64,000 bases of DNA from Ruminococcus sp. (GTDB lineage Bacteria; Bacillota; Clostridia; Oscillospirales; Ruminococcaceae), in assembly GCA_030533265.1 (NCBI GenBank), contig JAUNJM010000001.1, positions 62,001 to 126,000 of the forward strand, given 5' to 3'. Every line of letters begins with the position of its first letter. Positions within the stretch are counted from its first letter, which is position 1. Below, in pieces: positions 59,008-64,000 of the stretch. The notes beneath the pieces are model-generated. The model was not told the DNA's origin. It worked only from the letters and a program-made list of their open reading frames with translations, and searched no databases. A program made the translations under genes and the position numbers.

Positions 59008-60079
59008 CAATATAACTTTTTCGGTTTTCGGTGAAAGCCATGGACCTGCGATAGGAGTATGTATTGATAATGTTCCACCGGGAGAAACTCTTGATATGGA
59101 CAAGCTTATGCAGTTTATGGCAAGACGTGCGCCGAAAAAGGATAAAACTTCAACTCAGCGTCGTGAAAAGGATATGCCTCAGATAATGTCCGGCTTTTTC
59201 AATGGCAAGACTACCGGTACACCTCTTTGTGCGTTGATACAGAATACGGATCAACATTCACAGGATTACTCTAACCTTTCAAAGCTTGCTCGTCCCGGTC
59301 ATGCTGACTATACGGGAGCGCTCAGATACCGTGGTTTCAATGATCAGCGTGGTGGTGGTCATTTCTCAGGCAGACTTACTGCTCCTCTTTGCTTTGCCGG
59401 TGCTGTTGCAGGACAGATACTTGAAAAGAGAGGTATTTACATCGGTGCTCACATTTCTGAGATACATAAAATAAAAGATGACTCTTTCGATCCTATAAGG
59501 ACTTCAAGAGATGATATTATTTCTTTGAGTGAAAAGGAATTCCCTACAATTTCTGATGCAAAGGGCAGAAGAATGGTTGCTGACATCGAAAAGGCAAGAA
59601 TGAATCAGGACAGCGTTGGTGGCGTTATTGAATGTATTGCTATAAATGTTCCTGCCGGTATTGGTTCGCCAATTTTCGATGGCCTTGAAAACTCTATTGC
59701 ACAGCTTATTTTCGGTATACCTGCCGTTAAGGGACTTGAATTTGGTGCAGGCTTCAACTCGGCTAAGATGCTCGGCTCGGAAAACAATGATGAGTTTTAT
59801 GTGAACGAGAACGGTCACGTTGTTACAAGGACGAACTTTCACGGTGGAATACTTGGTGGAATATCATCAGGTATGCCGATAACTCTTAGGGTTGCTTTCA
59901 AGCCGACACCGTCTATTTCTCGTCCACAGCAGACGGTTGACTACTCGGCCATGAAAAATGAAACATTGGTTATCAAAGGCCGTCACGATCCTTGCGTTGT
60001 ACCAAGAGCAGTTCCTTGCGTTGAAGCTGCTGTGAACATTGCTGTACTTAATCATATGTTACAGTACCCAAATTTTTGA
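58988..60079 (+). CDS. aroC: Chorismate synthase
   Basis: Last shikimate step, FMN-dependent; 363 residues. Motifs: FSVFGESHGPAIGVCIDNVPPG, RRAPKKDKTSTQRREKD, LARPGHADYTGALRYRGFNDQRGGGHFSGR (active-site histidine and arginine), GGISSGMPITLRVAFKPTPSI and RHDPCVVPRAVPCVEA. AGGAGGAATAATAA inside the end of aroA serves as the ribosome binding site for ATG 58988. Confidence 0.95.
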   Translation: MSSTWNNNITFSVFGESHGPAIGVCIDNVPPGETLDMDKLMQFMARRAPKKDKTSTQRREKDMPQIMSGFFNGKTTGTPLCALIQNTDQHSQDYSNLSKLARPGHADYTGALRYRGFNDQRGGGHFSGRLTAPLCFAGAVAGQILEKRGIYIGAHISEIHKIKDDSFDPIRTSRDDIISLSEKEFPTISDAKGRRMVADIEKARMNQDSVGGVIECIAINVPAGIGSPIFDGLENSIAQLIFGIPAVKGLEFGAGFNSAKMLGSENNDEFYVNENGHVVTRTNFHGGILGGISSGMPITLRVAFKPTPSISRPQQTVDYSAMKNETLVIKGRHDPCVVPRAVPCVEAAVNIAVLNHMLQYPNF

Positions 60080-60162
60080 TAATGGCACAAGAGGACGATG
60101 ATGAAGATTGAATCTTTTTTGTGCCGCACTGATTTGTTTGAGATTGAAAGGAGGTATGCACT

Positions 60163-60756
60163 TTGACAGAAAACAGCTTTATTAACAGCGTTACTCCTGA
60201 TATTCTTAACCCGACTGATCAATATGAAGTGAAAATCCTGCTTGCATATTTCCTTTATCAGATTGACCGTCCTGTTACTCCGAATCAGCTTACTGAAATC
60301 GCTACGGGTGAAGGGATAGTAAACTATTTTCTCTTTTCTGAGGCTGTTAATGAGATGCTCAAAAATGAAACCATTGAGCTTACTGAAATTGATGGTACCA
60401 GCGTTTATGTGCTCACTGAGAAGGGAAAAGAGGGTGCTTTAAGCTTTAAACGGTTTGTGAGTAAAAGCGTCAGGGACAGAATTTATGCAGCAGGCTTGAG
60501 GTTTTTTGCCAAGCTCAAAAATGAACGTGATGTAACTTTCGAGATAAATCCTCTCGAAAAGGGTTATTCGGTTCATTGCAGATGCATGGATAATGATATT
60601 ATGCTTATGGATCTGACGATGTTCGCTCCCGACAAGGGTGAGGCTGAGTATCTGAAATCAAAAATTATGATGAATCCTACTGATTTTTACTGCAAGGTTA
60701 TGGATTATATCATTGAAAATGAGGAATATGTTCCGAGTATAATTGAAGAAGAATAA
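60163..60756 (+). CDS. DUF4364 family protein
   Basis: 197 residues. The N-terminal 85 residues look like a winged helix (KILLAYFLYQIDRPVTPNQLTEIA, INYFLFSEAVNEMLKNETIEL, YVLTEKGKEGALSF), the remainder is a small alpha/beta domain; this matches DUF4364, of unknown function, possibly DNA-binding. Translation starts at TTG 60163 behind a GGAGGT site. It follows aroC after 83 bases and may be read through from the aro promoter. Confidence 0.8.
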   Translation: MTENSFINSVTPDILNPTDQYEVKILLAYFLYQIDRPVTPNQLTEIATGEGIVNYFLFSEAVNEMLKNETIELTEIDGTSVYVLTEKGKEGALSFKRFVSKSVRDRIYAAGLRFFAKLKNERDVTFEINPLEKGYSVHCRCMDNDIMLMDLTMFAPDKGEAEYLKSKIMMNPTDFYCKVMDYIIENEEYVPSIIEEE

Positions 60757-60789
60757 AAAAACAACCACAGTGTGGTTGTTTTTTTATTT
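60757..60789. terminator. Bidirectional terminator between DUF4364 and EamA genes
   Basis: AAACAACCAC pairs with GTGGTTGTTT around 60759-60780 with a very short loop, with T-runs on both strands. It separates convergent units. Confidence 0.83.
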
Positions 60790-61662
60790 GTTTTCATTAT
60801 GCCATAGGTTATTGTAAAAGAAGAGAAGCACTGCCATTGCAATGATTATCACATAGCCGATAATACTCAGAAGATCCGGTATATCTCCGAAGAGGAAGAA
60901 TCCGAGCATTGCTGAAAAAATTATCTGTGAATAGTCATATGCCGAGATTTCTTTTGCCGGCGCTTTGGTATAGGCTGCTGTTATTGAGAACTGTCCTCCT
61001 GCTGCAGAAAGCCCTGCACCAAGCAGACACAGGAATTGACCTATTGTCATTGGGTGAAAGTCTAAAATAAGGAATGGCAGGGTTACAGCACATGAAAAAC
61101 CTGAGAAGAACGCTACTATAAATGGATTCTTTTCACCGTGTTGACCGAGATACCTCACTGCGGTATACGCTGCACCTGCACTCATTCCTCCTATAAGTCC
61201 TAAAAATGCAGGGAATATCTCTACATTCGAGAACGTCGGCTTGATGATAAAAAGACTTCCGATAAATGCTATGAATACTGCCATGCCCTGAAAGAAGGTG
61301 AGCCTTTCTCTCAAAAAGATAAATGAAAAGAGTATTACAAAAAACGGTGACATTTTGTTGAGCATTGACGCATCTGCCAGTACGAGGTGGTCAATAGCAT
61401 AGAAGTTGCATAATATTCCAAGCGTTCCGATACCGGCTCTTATGAGCAGGGCAGGGATATTTGATTTCTTTTGACAACGGAATGGTACACGGTTTTTGGC
61501 AAGAATTATGCATGCGAAGATGAGTGCTACAAAGTTTCGGAAAAAGCTTTTCTGCACAGACGGAAGATCACCTGAAAGCCTGACAAATGCATTCATGAAC
61601 GCAAAACAGAATGCTGATATGATAATATAGATTATGCCTAAGCATTTTTTCTTTGATGTCAT
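60784..61662 (-). CDS. EamA/DMT-family transporter
   Basis: 292 residues with ten predicted membrane helices in two EamA repeats (first about 5-140, second about 150-285). Sequence such as AFCFAFMNAFVRLSG, FFRNFVALIFACIIL, YAIDHLVLADASMLNKMSPF and ISAYDYSQIIFSAMLGFFLFGDIPD is typical of S-adenosylmethionine/amino-acid-type drug-metabolite transporters, but the substrate is unknown. It overlaps the DUF3783 gene by 4 bases and is translated with it. Confidence 0.88.
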   Translation of the reverse strand: MTSKKKCLGIIYIIISAFCFAFMNAFVRLSGDLPSVQKSFFRNFVALIFACIILAKNRVPFRCQKKSNIPALLIRAGIGTLGILCNFYAIDHLVLADASMLNKMSPFFVILFSFIFLRERLTFFQGMAVFIAFIGSLFIIKPTFSNVEIFPAFLGLIGGMSAGAAYTAVRYLGQHGEKNPFIVAFFSGFSCAVTLPFLILDFHPMTIGQFLCLLGAGLSAAGGQFSITAAYTKAPAKEISAYDYSQIIFSAMLGFFLFGDIPDLLSIIGYVIIIAMAVLLFFYNNLWHNENK

Positions 61663-62060
61663 TTCTGTGCCTTTCTGTTTGTCATATATTCGTGTTCTCT
61701 TTCAAGCTCGGAGATGAGGTCACTGAGAATCCAGCTCTGATTTGTCGGTGTAACCATTGCCTTGAGTGGAATATTGAGTCCTGAGCTTTTTATTTCGTCA
61801 AGTATGTGCTGTATATTCTTTCGCTGTATTCCTGATAGTATAAGACACTGCTTACCTACAAGTATTTCTCCTTGTTTTTCAGCACGTAAAAATCCTTTGA
61901 ATCCGCAAAGGTAACCGATGCTTTGATTGCTATCCGTAGCGTTGATATTTATATGTGTGATGCTGTTTTTCTGTGAGATTTGGTCAAGAAGTTTGATTTG
62001 TGATCCGTCAAGACCATAGCTCAGAATCTGTTCTTTTGCTTTGATAACATGAGATTTCAT
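61659..62060 (-). CDS. DUF3783 domain protein
   Basis: 133 residues. The N-terminal KEQILSYGLDGSQIKLLDQI and C-terminal IPLKAMVTPTNQSWILSDLISELEREHEYM follow the DUF3783 pattern seen in small clostridial proteins; the function is unknown. There is no signal or membrane helix. AAAGGA is upstream of the ATG. It is the first gene of a two-gene unit with the EamA transporter. Confidence 0.72.
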   Translation of the reverse strand: MKSHVIKAKEQILSYGLDGSQIKLLDQISQKNSITHININATDSNQSIGYLCGFKGFLRAEKQGEILVGKQCLILSGIQRKNIQHILDEIKSSGLNIPLKAMVTPTNQSWILSDLISELEREHEYMTNRKAQK

Positions 62061-62096
62061 TTTTATTTTTCATCCTTTACTGTTTGTTATTTTAAT

Positions 62097-62125
62097 ATTA
62101 TACTATTTTTTTATGTGCTATACAA
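62097..62125 (-). promoter_or_regulatory. Promoter of the DUF3783-EamA unit
   Basis: On the minus strand TTGTAT, 17 bases, TATAAT. The 62061-62291 gap otherwise shows only a weak AAAAACAG/CTGTTTTT hairpin (62151-62179). Confidence 0.65.
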
Positions 62126-62291
62126 GTCCTGAATTAAAATTTAATCATATAAAAACAGTCCTCACCAAAACCTGTTTTTGAACATATAATAAAACAACCC
62201 TGCACTTGTTTGTGAAAATTTATTGCAACTGATTATTTTTTTCGGTATGGGTAATAATAGGTTTAAGAAAACTTAGATAGGAGTGTTCAGG

Positions 62292-62654
62292 GTGACAGTA
62301 CACAGAGGTGAAATATATTACGCTGATCTGAGTCCGGTCGTCGGTTCGGAACAGGGTGGAATACGACCTGTTCTGATAGTTCAGAATGATGTCGGTAATA
62401 AACATTCTCCGACTGTTATTGCTGCTGCTATTACAAGTCAGCGTGAAAAAGCAAAACTTCCTACACATATTGAGGTCGGCGGTGGAAGCTGTGGGCTTGC
62501 TAAGGATTCAATAGTTTTGCTGGAACAGATTCGTACATTGGACAAAAAACGACTCAAAGAACGTATGGGTGTGCTTGATACAGGTTCTATGAATGCTGTT
62601 GATTCAGCTCTTTCAATATCTTTCGGTCTGAATAACACAAATCTGAGTGTCTGA
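62292..62654 (+). CDS. MazF/EndoA-type mRNA interferase
   Basis: 120-residue endoribonuclease toxin very similar to Bacillus Endo[32 protein letters not shown], the catalytic-site threonine/serine region [19 protein letters not shown], and [14 protein letters not shown]. EndoA cuts mRNA at U/ACAU-type sites; the specificity here is unknown. The chosen start is GTG 62292 with GGAG 8 bases upstream; GTG 62283 overlaps that site. No MazE-like antitoxin gene is found in the preceding 230 bases. The terminator at 62646 overlaps the stop codon. Confidence 0.9.
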   Translation: MTVHRGEIYYADLSPVVGSEQGGIRPVLIVQNDVGNKHSPTVIAAAITSQREKAKLPTHIEVGGGSCGLAKDSIVLLEQIRTLDKKRLKERMGVLDTGSMNAVDSALSISFGLNNTNLSV

Positions 62655-62675
62655 TTTTTGTCAGACACTTTTTTG
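62646..62675 (+). terminator. Terminator of mazF
   Basis: AGTGTCTGA (62646-62654) pairs with TCAGACACT (62661-62669), then TTTTT. The stop codon lies inside the stem. Confidence 0.85.
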
Positions 62676-62705
62676 CTGTTTTTATAATAATATTATAAAA
62701 GGTTG

Positions 62706-62734
62706 TTGACTTTTGTGCAAATTCACGGTACAAT
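62706..62734 (+). promoter_or_regulatory. Promoter of the CotH gene
   Basis: TTGACT (62706-62711), 17 bases, TACAAT (62729-62734). Confidence 0.72.
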
Positions 62735-62770
62735 AACTGTGTCAAGATTATTTTCAGGAGGTGCGTTTTT

Positions 62771-64000
62771 ATGACAAATAAAAAAAGTTTGCTTAAAAAA
62801 ATAACGTCGTTGTCGGTTATGATGGCTATGGCATTATCTATTATCAGTCCTGTAGGTCTTGTTGCCTCAGGTGAAGACGATTTGCCGAATACATACGAAT
62901 CCTTGGGCGTAAGTGCTGCTGCCAAGCAAAATTTCGAGGAGAAAATGAAGTCTGAAACAAGTCTTCCTGTCATCAACGTTACAACTAAAAATAACAATGA
63001 GTATATTCTTTCCAGAGAAGTTTATACTGAATGTGTTGTTGATCTTTTTAATGCCGGCGATGAATATGAGTTGGACGAAGTTTCAGCCGGAATCAGGGTA
63101 AGAGGTAATTCAACGTCCAATTATGGTGATGAAGAATGGATAAAGAAAAATACGGTTCCTTATCGTATAAAGTTTGACAGCAAAACCAATATGCTCGGTC
63201 TTAATGACGGAGCAAAGTGTAAAAGCTGGGTTTTGCTCAAATCAGAATGGGATATGGTCAAAAATACTACTGCTTTCAGAATGGCAAGAAGTATTTTTGG
63301 CGACAAGGCTTTTGTAAGTGATTCGAGATTTGTGGTTCTTTATGTCAATGACAAGCTTCAGGGTGTTTATGTGCTCTGCGAACAGTGTCAGATCAACAAG
63401 TACAGAGTAAATATTACGGAGCCTGACGAGGGTTACACAGGCACCGACATCGGCTATTATCTCGAGCTTGATAACTATGCAGGAACGGATCCGACAGAAT
63501 ATTATTTCAATATGGACTATGAAAAAGCTACTGTTACTGATATAAGAGGCGAAACAAGAAAATTCGTACCGGCTGATTATACTATTAAGAATGATGTTTA
63601 CTGTCAGGAACAGGTGGACTTTATCGACAAATATCTGAACAATGTGTTTGAGATACTATACAAAGCTATAGAAAAGGGAGAGTATCTGAAGTTTGATGAG
63701 AACTATGATCTTGTTCCTGCAAACTATGCTAACGCAAAACAGGCTATTTCTGCTGTTATGGATCTCGAATCTGTTGTAGATATGTATTTGCTTTACGAGA
63801 TCGTTCATGATTATGACTGTGGTGAGGGAAGCTTTTATATGTGCGTCGATTTCGCTGAGGGAAGCTCTGTTCCAAAACTGCAGTTTACTTCGCCTTGGGA
63901 TTTTAACTGGGCATATGAGGGAAGTACTTCAAGATACTGGGCAGGAGCTTTTTGCGAAAGAGATTTTGTAGCAAGTTATGGTGACAGATCAAATCCATGG
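62771..64000 (+). CDS. Secreted CotH-kinase family protein (cut by window edge)
   Basis: 410 residues are visible; the gene continues past the right edge. A signal peptide (KKSLLKKITSLSVMMAMALS, cleavage expected after about residue 30) is followed by a CotH-like domain: RVRGNSTS-type strand (as IRVRGNSTSNYG), PYRIKFDSKTNMLGLND, KSWVLLKSEWD, LYVNDKLQGVYVLCEQ, and YYLELDNYAGTD. Such proteins occur in Bacillus spore coats and, often with dockerins, in the cellulosomes of Ruminococcus (general knowledge). Whether a dockerin follows here is unseen. GGAGGTG precedes ATG 62771. Confidence 0.88.
   Translation, partial: MTNKKSLLKKITSLSVMMAMALSIISPVGLVASGEDDLPNTYESLGVSAAAKQNFEEKMKSETSLPVINVTTKNNNEYILSREVYTECVVDLFNAGDEYELDEVSAGIRVRGNSTSNYGDEEWIKKNTVPYRIKFDSKTNMLGLNDGAKCKSWVLLKSEWDMVKNTTAFRMARSIFGDKAFVSDSRFVVLYVNDKLQGVYVLCEQCQINKYRVNITEPDEGYTGTDIGYYLELDNYAGTDPTEYYFNMDYEKATVTDIRGETRKFVPADYTIKNDVYCQEQVDFIDKYLNNVFEILYKAIEKGEYLKFDENYDLVPANYANAKQAISAVMDLESVVDMYLLYEIVHDYDCGEGSFYMCVDFAEGSSVPKLQFTSPWDFNWAYEGSTSRYWAGAFCERDFVASYGDRSNPW

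Noticed and set aside
1..64000. CRISPR arrays, rRNA and tRNA genes, insertion sequences
   Set aside because: No regularly spaced direct repeats, rRNA segments, cloverleaf sequences with the usual TTC loop, or transposase reading frames were recognised.

Overview
The window looks like a chromosomal segment of an anaerobic, low-GC Firmicute, most likely a Ruminococcus-like member of the Oscillospiraceae. The sequence-based reasons are: a GH94 cellobiose phosphorylase, a complete Rnf complex with its own ApbE, a T-box in front of hisS/aspS, the yaaO-yaaQ-holB-yaaT type gene order, an EndoA-type MazF, an ArsR/P-type ATPase locus and a secreted CotH protein at the right edge. No rRNA, tRNA, CRISPR array or insertion sequence was recognised.

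Layout. 0-9 kb: hisC (cut by the left edge), rmuC, recG, a LUD protein, purB, metY and small membrane proteins. 9-20 kb: a strong candidate small RNA gene (about 9785-9904, minus), a DUF378 gene, cellobiose phosphorylase, ilvB, malic enzyme, a lipoprotein SGNH esterase, a stand-alone MsmX/UgpC-type sugar ABC ATPase and an RsuA-type pseudouridine synthase. 20-28 kb: mgsA with a structured leader, the T-box-controlled hisS - membrane protein - aspS - DtxR-like operon, a cluster of palindromes, RluA-type synthase, a histidine phosphatase and an XRE regulator. 28-34.7 kb: apbE-rnfCDGEA-(51-codon ORF)-rnfB and a dCMP deaminase. 34.8-41.7 kb: nine co-directional minus-strand genes forming a compact phage-like packaging and capsid cassette (terS, terL, portal, protease, major capsid, three small proteins, a hub-like protein) with no integrase, tape measure or lysis genes. 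42-45.6 kb: a WYL regulator with a DUF896 protein, diverging from a LexA-box-controlled pair (coiled-coil protein, sigma-region-4-like protein) that runs into an Orn/Lys/Arg decarboxylase. 45.6-50.8 kb: darA, holB, ricT, a phospholipase-C-like protein, an isolated N-terminal half of PTS enzyme I and an amino-acid ABC permease/ATPase pair. 50.8-56.4 kb (minus): an ABC-F protein with a degenerate second ATP site, an LCP protein with a histidine-rich cytoplasmic tail, and a metal-efflux operon (ArsR repressor, HMA protein, P-type ATPase) with a visible operator. 56.6-64 kb: aroB-aroA-aroC, DUF4364, an EamA transporter with DUF3783, an orphan mazF and the cut CotH gene.

How it fits together. Cellobiose phosphorylase, malic enzyme, methylglyoxal synthase, the sugar ATPase, the esterase and CotH fit a fermenting plant-polysaccharide user. 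Rnf couples ferredoxin and NAD to an ion gradient, and ApbE supplies the covalent flavins for RnfD and RnfG. The most unusual material lies in 34.7-44.3 kb: a pared-down capsid/packaging operon about 2 kb from an SOS-controlled sigma-like gene, an arrangement reminiscent of the PBSX late-gene switch and a candidate domesticated or gene-transfer-agent-like system. Promoters are recognisable in front of many transcription units, mostly with a TGn-extended -10 box and 17-bp spacing. The preference for A- or T-ending codons on each strand swaps near 43 kb, which may mark a change of replication direction. All statements come from reading the sequence; no search or computation was run.
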